Shown here in pieces: positions 33,782 to 41,306 of a DNA stretch of 41,665 nucleotides. The translations under genes were made by a program, and so were the position numbers. Below the pieces are notes generated by a model, which saw only the letters and a program-made list of their open reading frames with translations, was not told where the DNA came from and did no database searches. Origin of the DNA: DATCLS01 sp036563805 (GTDB lineage Bacteria; Actinomycetota; Acidimicrobiia; Acidimicrobiales; VFJN01). Position 1 is the stretch's first letter. Every line of letters begins with the position of its first letter. The stretch covers positions 1 to 41,665 of the forward strand of contig DATCLS010000055.1 of NCBI GenBank assembly GCA_036563805.1, read 5' to 3'.

Positions 33782-34453
33782 ATGTCGATCGCTGTAGACA
33801 CCAAGGACTGCACGGCGCTGAGCGACGCGGAGCTGACCGAGATGGCCGACCTCTGTGCCGACGGACCGTTGGCGTACGAGATCGGCACGCTGTCGAAGCA
33901 GGCCGAGGCGTGGGTGCTGATCACCCAGGCCCGTGACGAGGGCAAGCTGAAGGGCTTCTCGTTCTGCACCCTCGAGCGCATCGGGGGCACGCCCTGCGTG
34001 CTGATCGGGCTGGCGTCGGTCCGGCGCACGGCCAAGCGTGACTCGGTGCTCCGGGGCATGATGCAGGACCAGCTGCGGCGGGCGGTGTTGGCGTTCCCCG
34101 ACGAGGACGTGCTGGTCGCCGCCCGGTTCGGATCCCCCGGCGGCTTCGAGGCGTTCAAGTCCCTGAAGGACATCGTCCCCCGACCCGGCCACCGCGCCAA
34201 CGGCGAGGAGCGGGCGTGGGGCAACCGCTTGGCCAAGCGCTACGGCATCGATGCCGGCTCGTACGAGCCGCGGGCGTTCATCGCCCGGGGCGACGGCAGC
34301 GGGCCGGCCGAGGTGCTCGACCACGACTCGGCGCACCCCGACGGCACCGACCCCGAGCTGGTTGCCCTGTTCGAGCAGATCCACCCGAACAAGGGCGACA
34401 GCCTGATCGCCTTCGGCTGGGCCATGGAGGAAGACCTCCGCAAGCTGGCCTGA
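33782..34453 (+). CDS. Unrecognised 223-residue soluble protein
   Basis: I do not recognise a named family. The protein is compact and soluble, with no membrane segment or signal peptide. It has a mixed alpha/beta look: ELTEMADLCADGPLAYEIGTLS, WVLITQARDEGKLKGFSFCTLERIGGTPCVLIGLASVRR, and a later LLRxMMQDQLRRAVLAFPDEDVLVAARF-like helix-strand pair, faintly like an acyltransferase (GNAT) plan, but no acetyl-CoA motif is clear. ATG 33782 is preceded by a GC-poorer 187-bp gap (33595-33781) holding TTGACT (33730) without a matching -10. Codon use matches its neighbours, so it is a real gene. Confidence 0.75.
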   Translation: MSIAVDTKDCTALSDAELTEMADLCADGPLAYEIGTLSKQAEAWVLITQARDEGKLKGFSFCTLERIGGTPCVLIGLASVRRTAKRDSVLRGMMQDQLRRAVLAFPDEDVLVAARFGSPGGFEAFKSLKDIVPRPGHRANGEERAWGNRLAKRYGIDAGSYEPRAFIARGDGSGPAEVLDHDSAHPDGTDPELVALFEQIHPNKGDSLIAFGWAMEEDLRKLA

Positions 34454-34468
34454 GGCGCCGGCCAACGC

Positions 34469-35083
34469 TTGGAGCTCTCCGACGCCGTCCGCCGGCGGCG
34501 CATGGTCCGGTCGTTCTCGCCGCGACCGGTTCCCGCCGCCGAGGTCGACCGCCTGATCGATCTGGCCCGCCGGGCGCCGTCGGCCGGGAACACCCAGGCG
34601 AGCGCGTTCGTGGTGCTGGAGGGCGAGCAGACCGCTCGCCTGTGGGACGTGACGCTGCCTCCCGAGCGGAGGCGCACGTTCCGGTGGCCGGGCCTGCTCG
34701 ACGCCCCGGTGGTGATCGTGCCGCTCGTGGCGCCGGGCGCCTACGTGACCCGGTACCGCGAGGACGACAAGGCCGCCACCGGGCTCGGCGCCGGGCTGGA
34801 CGCCTGGCCGGTCCCGTACTGGTGGGTGGACGCTGGCATGGCCGTCCACGGGCTGCTGCTGGCCGCGGTCGACGCCGGCCTGGGCGCCCTGTTCTACGGC
34901 CTGTTCGACCACGAGCAGGACGTGCTGGCCGCCCTGGGCGTCCCCAGCGGCTGGCGGGCCGTCGGCGCGGTGGCGCTGGGTTGGCCCGCGCCCGAGGGCG
35001 ACCGGCCCGGGCGCTCCGCCACCCGCCCCCGCCCGCCGCTGGCCGACGTGATCCACCGGGGCGGGTGGTCGGCCGACCGGTGA
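34469..35083 (+). CDS. Nitroreductase-family flavoprotein
   Basis: An FMN-dependent oxidoreductase of the nitroreductase superfamily (204 aa). The N-terminus LSDAVRRRRMVRSFSPRPV and ARRAPSAGNTQ are the phosphate- and flavin-binding signatures; GLLLAAVDAGLGALFYGLF is the dimer helix region. TTG 34469, 15 bp after the previous stop, keeps the conserved first helix; the next ATG (at the MVRSF) would cut it. The substrate is unknown. Probably co-transcribed with the preceding gene. Confidence 0.85.
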   Translation: MELSDAVRRRRMVRSFSPRPVPAAEVDRLIDLARRAPSAGNTQASAFVVLEGEQTARLWDVTLPPERRRTFRWPGLLDAPVVIVPLVAPGAYVTRYREDDKAATGLGAGLDAWPVPYWWVDAGMAVHGLLLAAVDAGLGALFYGLFDHEQDVLAALGVPSGWRAVGAVALGWPAPEGDRPGRSATRPRPPLADVIHRGGWSADR

Positions 35084-35173
35084 CGCCCGACCGGTGGCCG
35101 CCGGTCCGTGACCGCCGGCCGGGCCGTACCGGGCGCCCCGCGGGGCCGACGGCGCCGACGGGCGCGGCGGCGG

Positions 35174-35179
35174 TACCGT
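35174..35179 (+). promoter_or_regulatory. -10 element of the second PBP gene, leaderless type
   Basis: TACCGT ends 7 nt before ATG 35187. No Shine-Dalgarno and no clear -35 are visible. This favours ATG 35187 over GTG 35178. Confidence 0.35.
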
Positions 35180-35186
35180 GCTGCGG

Positions 35187-37148
35187 ATGCTCGCGGCGCG
35201 ACGCAACCTGGTGCTCGCCGGGGCCGGCGCCGCCGTGCTCATCGTGGCGGGCGCGGTGGCCGTTCCCCGGCTGCTCGGCGACGACGGGCCCGACCCGACA
35301 CCCGCCGCCGAGGCGTTTCTGGCCGCCTGGGAGAGCGGTGACCCGGCGGCCATGCAGCGGCTGCTGGCCGACCCGCCCGACGACTTCGCCGACGAGTACG
35401 CCACGCTCACCGACGGCCTGGCCGTCACCGAGGCGACCTACGAGCTGGGCGACGTGGAGCGCGACGGCGACGAGGCGACGGCGGCGTTCGACGCCACGCT
35501 CCAGCTCGCCGGCCTGGGGGAGTGGTCGTACACCGGTGAGCTGACCCTGCGGCGCACCGGCGAGGCCGACGGTGGCGCCGACGGCGCCGAGGGCGCGGCC
35601 GACAGCGGCGGGGCCGACAGCGACACCGGGGGCTGGGTGGTCGTGTGGTCGCCGGCCACCGTCCACCCCGCCCTCGAGGAGGGGCAGCGCCTGGTTCGCA
35701 CCCGCGAGCGCCCGACGCGGGCCCCGATCACCGGCGTGGGCGGCGCCGTCCTGGCCGGGTCGCAGGACGCGGTCACGATCGGCCTCCAGCCCTCCCGCAT
35801 CCAGGACCTGAACGCGGTCAAGGCCGCCCTCCGCGACCAGCTGGGCGTCGACCCCGCCACCGTCGACGCCGAGCTGGGGCGGCCGGGCGTCGAGCCCGAC
35901 CACTTCGTCCCCATCGTCACGGTCCGGACCGAGCGCTACCAGCAGGCCCGGCCGGTTCTGTACCCGATCCCCGGCATCCTGTTCCAGGAGACCCAGACCC
36001 GGGGCGGGCCGACCGAGGGCTACGCCCAGCACGTCCTCGGCCGCACCGGTGAGATCACCGCCGAGCTGCTCGAGGAGCTGGGGCCGACCTACGCGGTCGG
36101 CGACCAGGTAGGGCTGACCGGGCTCGAGGCCCGGTTCGAGGAGCAGCTGGCCGGGACGCCCTCGGGCGAGGTCCAGATCGTGGACGAGGACGACGAGGTG
36201 GTCGAGGTCCTCCACGAGATCACGGGCCGCGAGCCCGAGCCGCTGGCCACCACGCTCGATCCGGACGTCCAAGCGGCGGTCGAGGCCGCCATCGCCCCGG
36301 TCACCAAGCCGGCGGCGATCGTGGTCGTCGACGCCGAGGGGAACATCCGGGGCATCGCCTCCCGCCCCCTCGACGAGGACCTCAACCGGGCGCTGGCCGG
36401 CACCTACCCGCCGGGCTCGACCGCCAAGGTCGTCACGGCCGACGCCCTGCTCACCGCGGGCACGACGCCGGAGACGCCGATCACCTGCGCCGAGACGGTG
36501 GAGGCCGGCGGCCGGCGCTTCCGCAACTTCGAGAGCTCGAGCCTGGGCACCGTGCCGTTCCGCACCGCGTTCGCCGAATCGTGCAACACGGCCATGATCA
36601 CTGCGGCCGCCGAGCTGGCGCCGGCCGACATGGTGGCGGCCGCCGAGCGGTTCGGGTTCAACACCGAGTACTCCGTCGGGCTCACCACCGAGGGCGGCAG
36701 CTACCCCGAGCCCACCGACCCCACCGACCAGGCCGCAGCCGCCATCGGCCAGGGCCGCATCGTGGCCAGCCCGCTCCACATGGCCACGGTGGCCGGCACG
36801 ATCATCGACGGGACCTGGGAGCCGCCCGTGCTGCTGCCCGACCACCCCGACGAGGACGCCCCGGCGCCGACCGAGATCGACCCCGGCAACCGCGACACGC
36901 TGCGGAGCCTCATGCGGAGCGTGGTGACCGAGGGCAGCGGCACACGGGCCGACGTGCCCGGCCAGGAGATCTTCGGCAAGAGCGGCACCGCCGAGTTCGG
37001 CACCGGCGACCCGCTGCCGACGCACGCCTGGTTCATCGCCTCGAACGGGCGCCTGGCGGCATCGGTGCTCATCGAGGACGGAGGCGTCGGCGGTCGCGAC
37101 GCCGCGCCCATCGCCCAGCGCCTGTTCGCCGCGCTGCCGGCCGGCTGA
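35187..37148 (+). CDS. Class B penicillin-binding protein with MecA_N-like domain
   Basis: A membrane-anchored transpeptidase distinct from FtsI. The N-terminal anchor lies at about residues 8-28, then an NTF2-like MecA_N domain (about 35-150, EAFLAAWESGDPAAMQRLLADPP), a dimer domain, and a transpeptidase with STAK (Ser411/Lys414), SCN (465-467) and KSG (598-600). 653 aa from ATG 35187. This plan resembles PBP2a/PbpA-like proteins of Gram-positives; no lipobox is seen. It may support elongation or give low beta-lactam affinity; both are inference. Ser/Asp/Gly-rich insertion at about 125-150. Confidence 0.88.
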   Translation: MLAARRNLVLAGAGAAVLIVAGAVAVPRLLGDDGPDPTPAAEAFLAAWESGDPAAMQRLLADPPDDFADEYATLTDGLAVTEATYELGDVERDGDEATAAFDATLQLAGLGEWSYTGELTLRRTGEADGGADGAEGAADSGGADSDTGGWVVVWSPATVHPALEEGQRLVRTRERPTRAPITGVGGAVLAGSQDAVTIGLQPSRIQDLNAVKAALRDQLGVDPATVDAELGRPGVEPDHFVPIVTVRTERYQQARPVLYPIPGILFQETQTRGGPTEGYAQHVLGRTGEITAELLEELGPTYAVGDQVGLTGLEARFEEQLAGTPSGEVQIVDEDDEVVEVLHEITGREPEPLATTLDPDVQAAVEAAIAPVTKPAAIVVVDAEGNIRGIASRPLDEDLNRALAGTYPPGSTAKVVTADALLTAGTTPETPITCAETVEAGGRRFRNFESSSLGTVPFRTAFAESCNTAMITAAAELAPADMVAAAERFGFNTEYSVGLTTEGGSYPEPTDPTDQAAAAIGQGRIVASPLHMATVAGTIIDGTWEPPVLLPDHPDEDAPAPTEIDPGNRDTLRSLMRSVVTEGSGTRADVPGQEIFGKSGTAEFGTGDPLPTHAWFIASNGRLAASVLIEDGGVGGRDAAPIAQRLFAALPAG

Positions 37149-37196
37149 CCGGCGCACGGCGCGCCGGGGCCCGCCCGGCCGGACGGCTCCGGCGGG

Positions 37197-39194
37197 TCAG
37201 GAGGCGGCGAGCTGGGCCACCAGCGTCTCCTCGTCCTCGGCCGGCATCCGGCAGGCGTAGTTGCGGCACACATAGGCCCGGCCGTCGTCCCGACCCTCCC
37301 ACAGCGGCGAGGGGTAGCGCTCGCCCCAGGCCAGGACCGCGTCGGGCCGGAAGTGGGCCTGCACGGCCCGCACCAGGTCGGGCCGGTCGCCGGCCACCAC
37401 CACTTCGGTCGTGCCCCGGGCGGCCAGGTCGACCGCCACCAGCATGTGGCCGAACGCCGTGGGGTGGTCGCCGGCCAGGGGCGCCACCAGGCGCAGGATG
37501 TCCTCGGCCCGGTCGCGGTAGCGGGCGTCACCGGTCAACGCCGCCAGCCGGAGCAGCCCGACGGCGGCCAGGCTGTTGGCGCCCGGCGTGGCGTTGTCCA
37601 TCAGGTCCTTGTTGCGGGTCACCAGGCGCTCGGCGTCGCGGCCGGTGGTGAACACGCCGCCTCGCTCGGCGTCCCAGAACAACTCGAGCAGGGCATCCGC
37701 GGTCGACCGGGCCTCGGTGACCCAGCGGGCCTGGCCGGTCGCCTCGGCCAGGCGAACGAAGGCGTCGACGAGGGCGCCGTGGTCGGCGGCGTAGGCCAGG
37801 TGCCGGGCGCCGCCCTCGGCCTGCCACGACCGCAGCCACCGGCCGTCGGCGCGGCGCAGCGACCGGACCAGGAACTCGCCGTTGGCCACCGCGGCGTCGA
37901 GCCAGTCGGACCGGCCGGTGGCCGCCGCGGCCTCGGCCAGGGCCGACAGCATCAGGGCGTTCCACTCGGTGAGCACCTTGTCGTCCAGCCCCGGCCGCAC
38001 CCGGCGGGACCGGGCGGCCAGCAGCCGCCGGCGGGCCTCCTCGATGCGGGGTGGCCGGGCCAGGTCGCCCCGGGCGTGGAGCCGGTTGAGGATCGTCCGG
38101 CCCTCGAAGTTGCCGGCGTCGGTCACGCCGTAGAACTCCTCGACCTCGGCGGCCAGCTCGTCGTCGCCGTCGAGGGCGGCGCGGATCTCGTCCGGCGTCC
38201 AGACGTAGAACCGACCCTCCTCGCCCTCGCTGTCGGCGTCCTCGGCCGAGTGGAAGCCGCCGTCGGGGTGGCGCAGGTCGCGCAACACGTAGCCGATCGT
38301 CTCGTCCACCACCTGCCGGTAGCGGTCGTGGCCGGTCACCTGCCAGGCGTGGAGGTAGGTGCGGGTCAGCAGCGCCTGGTCGTAGAGCATCTTCTCGAAG
38401 TGGGGCACCAGCCACCGGGCGTCGACCGAATAGCGGGCGAACCCGCCGCCCAGGTGGTCGTAGATGCCGCCCGAGGCCATGGCGTCGAGCGACGTCTCGA
38501 CCATCACCCGCACGGCGTCGTCGTCGGCGCCCGGGCCGCTCGCCAGCCGGCGCAGCAGCACGTCGAGGCCCATGGCCTGGGGGAACTTGGGCGCGGAGCC
38601 GAACCCGCCGCCCACCGGGTCGTGGAGCTGGCCCATGACCTCGACCGCCCGGTCGAGCACCTCCGGCCCGGGCAGGCCGTCGGCCGGGGCGAGCTGGGCG
38701 GCCCGGCCCAGGGCGGCGGTGAGGTGGGCGGCCTGCTCGTCGAGCTCGTCGCGCCGCGTCCGCCACAGCTCGTCGATGCGCTCGCACAGCTCGGGGAACG
38801 AGATCATCCCGCCCCGCCGGGTGCGGGGGAAGTAGGTGCCGCCGAAGAACGGCCGGCCGTCCGGCGTGAGGAACACGGTCATCGGCCAGCCGCCCTGGCC
38901 GGTGAGCGCCTGGACGGCCTCCATGTAGATCTCGTCGACGTCGGGCCGCTCCTCGCGGTCGACCTTGACGTTGACGAACTTCTCGTTCATGAGGGCCGCC
39001 ACCTCGGGGTCCTCGAACGACTCGTGGGCCATCACGTGGCACCAGTGGCACGACGAGTAGCCCACCGACAGGAGCACGGGCGTGTCGCGCTCGCGGGCGG
39101 CGGCGAAGGCCTCCTCGCCCCAGGCGTACCAGTCCACCGGGTTGTCGGCGTGCTGGCGGAGGTACGGGCTGGTCTCGGCGGCCAGGCGGTTCAT
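37197..39194 (-). CDS. Thioredoxin-domain (DUF255/YyaL, SSP411-like) protein
   Basis: A 665-aa protein of the YyaL/spermatogenesis-associated-20 family. The N-terminal thioredoxin-like domain (about residues 1-160) has NPVDWYAWGEEAF and the redox motif SSCHWCHVM (Cys49/Cys52), then KVDREERPDVD, GQGGWPMTVFLTPD. The rest is an alpha/alpha barrel related to N-acylglucosamine 2-epimerases (GGIYDHLGGGFARYSVD, HFEKMLYDQA, LTEWNALMLSALA). The biochemical role is unproven. The last residues contain VCRNYACRMPA, a third Cys pair typical of the family. ATG 39194 is set by MNRLAAETSPYLRQHA and the adjacent -10. Confidence 0.92.
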   Translation of the reverse strand: MNRLAAETSPYLRQHADNPVDWYAWGEEAFAAARERDTPVLLSVGYSSCHWCHVMAHESFEDPEVAALMNEKFVNVKVDREERPDVDEIYMEAVQALTGQGGWPMTVFLTPDGRPFFGGTYFPRTRRGGMISFPELCERIDELWRTRRDELDEQAAHLTAALGRAAQLAPADGLPGPEVLDRAVEVMGQLHDPVGGGFGSAPKFPQAMGLDVLLRRLASGPGADDDAVRVMVETSLDAMASGGIYDHLGGGFARYSVDARWLVPHFEKMLYDQALLTRTYLHAWQVTGHDRYRQVVDETIGYVLRDLRHPDGGFHSAEDADSEGEEGRFYVWTPDEIRAALDGDDELAAEVEEFYGVTDAGNFEGRTILNRLHARGDLARPPRIEEARRRLLAARSRRVRPGLDDKVLTEWNALMLSALAEAAAATGRSDWLDAAVANGEFLVRSLRRADGRWLRSWQAEGGARHLAYAADHGALVDAFVRLAEATGQARWVTEARSTADALLELFWDAERGGVFTTGRDAERLVTRNKDLMDNATPGANSLAAVGLLRLAALTGDARYRDRAEDILRLVAPLAGDHPTAFGHMLVAVDLAARGTTEVVVAGDRPDLVRAVQAHFRPDAVLAWGERYPSPLWEGRDDGRAYVCRNYACRMPAEDEETLVAQLAAS

Positions 39195-39207
39195 GCCGTC
39201 GAGCCTA
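39195..39207 (-). promoter_or_regulatory. -10 of the DUF255 gene, leaderless type
   Basis: On the minus strand TAGGCT (39207 down to 39202) ends 7 nt before ATG 39194, without a Shine-Dalgarno. Confidence 0.45.
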
Positions 39208-39297
39208 CGGGGACCGGCGCGCCGGGCGTGGGCCGAGTCCGGGCCGCGAGCCGGGGGCTGCGCCGGCTGGAGATGGTGCGCCGCCGGCGCCAGCCCG

Positions 39298-39303
39298 TAG
39301 CGT
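39298..39303 (+). promoter_or_regulatory. -10 of the SDR gene, leaderless type
   Basis: TAGCGT ends 6 nt before ATG 39310, without a Shine-Dalgarno. With the element on the other strand it makes a divergent pair in a 115-bp gap. Confidence 0.45.
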
Positions 39304-39309
39304 GCCGGC

Positions 39310-40059
39310 ATGGAGATCAGCCTGAAGGGGAAGGTCGCGCTGGTCACGGGCGCGAGCAGGGGGATCGGCAAGGCGATCGCCACCGCCTACGCCGGGGCGG
39401 GAGCGACCGTGATGCTGTCGTCGCGCAAGATCGACGCGCTCGAGGCGGCGTCTGAGGAGATCGAGGGCGAGACCGACGTGTTCGCGGCCAACGCCGGCGA
39501 GCCCGACCAGATCGCGGCATGCGTGGCCGCCACCGTCGAGCGCTACGGGCGCGTCGACATCCTCGTGAACAACGCCGCCACCAACCCCTACATGGGCCGG
39601 CCCATCGACATCGACCTGCCCCGCTTCGACAAGACCTGGCAGGTCAACTATCGGGGCCCGGTCGTGTGGATCCAGGAGGCCTGGAAGGCCTCGATGGCCG
39701 AGCACGGGGGCGTGATCCTCAACATCTCCTCGATCGGCGGCCTGTCGGTCGAGCCCGCCATCGGGCACTACAACGTGACCAAGGCGGCGCTCATCCACCT
39801 GACCCGGACGATGGCCGCCGACCTGGCGCCCGGGGTGCGGGTCAACGCCATCGCCCCCGGCCTGGTCAAGACCGACTTCGCCCGGGCGCTGTGGGAGCCG
39901 GCCGAGGAGGCCGTGGCCCGGCGCATGCCCCTCAAGCGGCTCGGCGTGCCCGAGGACATCGCCGGCGCCGCCCTGTTCCTGGCCAGCGACCTGGCGTCGT
40001 GGGTCACCGGCCAGACCCTGGTCGTCGATGGCGGGTCGCTGCTCGGCTCGTTCATGTGA
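39310..40059 (+). CDS. Short-chain dehydrogenase/reductase (FabG-like)
   Basis: A classical SDR (249 aa). The NAD(P)-binding TGASRGIG (about residues 14-21), NNAATNP, the Ser in NISSIGG, and the catalytic YNVTK (Tyr about 154, Lys about 158) are all present. The C-terminus ASWVTGQTLVVDGG is typical. The substrate is not readable; many such genes near acyl-CoA ligases act on acyl or alcohol substrates. It runs toward menE. The last codon and stop lie in the first unit of a tandem 19-bp repeat. Confidence 0.93.
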   Translation: MEISLKGKVALVTGASRGIGKAIATAYAGAGATVMLSSRKIDALEAASEEIEGETDVFAANAGEPDQIAACVAATVERYGRVDILVNNAATNPYMGRPIDIDLPRFDKTWQVNYRGPVVWIQEAWKASMAEHGGVILNISSIGGLSVEPAIGHYNVTKAALIHLTRTMAADLAPGVRVNAIAPGLVKTDFARALWEPAEEAVARRMPLKRLGVPEDIAGAALFLASDLASWVTGQTLVVDGGSLLGSFM

Positions 40060-40090
40060 CCGGCCCGGGGGCATGTGACCGGCCCGGGGG
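40053..40090. repeat. Exact 19-bp tandem duplication at the SDR stop codon
   Basis: CATGTGACCGGCCCGGGGG occurs twice head to tail (40053-40071 and 40072-40090). The first unit carries the last Met codon and the stop of the SDR gene. Confidence 0.92.
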
Positions 40091-40106
40091 CCGCCCAGGC
40101 CGGGCC
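40081..40106. terminator. Bidirectional terminator between SDR and menE
   Basis: GGCCCGG (40081-40087) pairs perfectly with CCGGGCC (40100-40106) around a 12-nt loop in the short gap between two converging genes. It uses part of the second tandem repeat copy. No T-run. Confidence 0.4.
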
Positions 40107-41191
40107 TACGCGAGCCGGGAGCGGGCCACCTTGCCCAGCGGGGTGCGGGGGAGGTCGGCCACCAGCTCCAGCTCCCGGGGAGCGGCGTAGGCCGGCAGCT
40201 CCCGCTTGACGGCCTCCCGCAGGGCGGCCAGCGTCGGCGGGGCGGACCGGTCGGCGGGCACCACGAGCGCGGTGACGCGCTGGCCCCACTCGGGGTCGGG
40301 CCGGCCCACCACCGCCACCTCGGCCACGCCGGGGTGGCGGGCCAGGACCCGCTCGACCGCCGCCGGCCACACGTTCTCGCCGCCGGTGATGATCAGGTCG
40401 CCGGTCCGGCCGAACACGGCGAGCCGGTTGGCGGTCGGGTCCCAGGCGCCGGCGTCGCCGGTCGGGAACCAGCCGTCGGGGTCCTTGGGGTCGGTGCCGT
40501 CACGGTACGCGCGGAGCAGCATCGGCGCCCGGACGTGGATCTCGCCGTCGACCGTCCGCAGCTCCACCCCGGCCAGCGGGACGCCGTCGTAGACGATGCC
40601 GCTGCCGGTCTCGGTCATGCCGTACGTGGTGACGGCGTTGGCGGGCAGGTCGGGAGGCATGGCGCTGCCGCCCAGCACCACCCGTCGGAACCGGCCAGGG
40701 TCGATGCGCCGCAGCGCGGTGGGCACCAGCGACACGAGCGTGCAGCGCTCGGGGCCGGCGGGGTCGGCCGCCGCCATGACCCGGTCGGGGTCGAAGCCGT
40801 CGTGGACCGTGAGCGGCGTGCCGGTGAGCAGCGCCCGGGTCACGACCGACAGGCCGCCGACGTGAGCCAGGGGGAGGCAGGCGAGCCAGCGGTCGGCGGC
40901 CGGGTCGACGCCCAGCCGCTCGCTGGTGGCTCGGGCCGAGGCAGCGACCGCGTCGTGGGTCAGCACCGCGGCCTTCGGCGCGCCGGTGGTGCCGCTGGTC
41001 GCCACGACCAGGGCGTCGCCGTCCTCCACGCCCTCGTCGGGGCGGGCGGCGGCCAGGACCCGGGCCCGGGCCGGGGCCGGCAGCCGGGGGTCGAGGGGGA
41101 AGACGGCGTCGCCGGCGTCCCACGCCCGCCGCAGTCGGTCGACGAACGCGGCCGTGCCCCGGGCCTCGATGACGACCAGGCGGCCGGTCAC
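40106..41191 (-). CDS. menE: o-Succinylbenzoate-CoA ligase-like acyl-CoA synthetase (MenE)
   Basis: An AMP-forming ligase of the ANL superfamily, probably activating o-succinylbenzoate in menaquinone synthesis. Motifs: ATSGTTGAPK (about residues 64-73), TYGMTETGSG, PTGDAGAW, GRTGDLIITGGENVWP and the C-terminal catalytic Lys in LPRTPLGK. At 361 aa it is short like actinobacterial MenE, and it is divergent from menA, which supports the call. GTG 41191 is chosen; an upstream in-frame ATG at 41254 would place part of the operator-like inverted repeat in the gene. No Shine-Dalgarno is clear for either. Confidence 0.82.
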   Translation of the reverse strand: MTGRLVVIEARGTAAFVDRLRRAWDAGDAVFPLDPRLPAPARARVLAAARPDEGVEDGDALVVATSGTTGAPKAAVLTHDAVAASARATSERLGVDPAADRWLACLPLAHVGGLSVVTRALLTGTPLTVHDGFDPDRVMAAADPAGPERCTLVSLVPTALRRIDPGRFRRVVLGGSAMPPDLPANAVTTYGMTETGSGIVYDGVPLAGVELRTVDGEIHVRAPMLLRAYRDGTDPKDPDGWFPTGDAGAWDPTANRLAVFGRTGDLIITGGENVWPAAVERVLARHPGVAEVAVVGRPDPEWGQRVTALVVPADRSAPPTLAALREAVKRELPAYAAPRELELVADLPRTPLGKVARSRLA

Positions 41192-41223
41192 GGCGCGGTG
41201 CGGCGGGGCGCGGGGGAGCGGAG

Positions 41224-41261
41224 GGGCATCATGCGGACGGGCATCGTCCCGCATGATGCCC
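41224..41261. promoter_or_regulatory. 13-bp perfect inverted repeat between menE and menA
   Basis: GGGCATCATGCGG (41224-41236) and CCGCATGATGCCC (41249-41261) are perfect reverse complements around a 12-bp centre that itself contains a further GGGCATC (41239-41245). Being between divergent starts it cannot be a terminator for either gene and looks like an operator or a shared leader hairpin. Confidence 0.6.
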
Positions 41262-41306
41262 GCCCGTGATTCGGCCGGGCGACCCCGCCCGCGCGACGCT
41301 CGGAGG

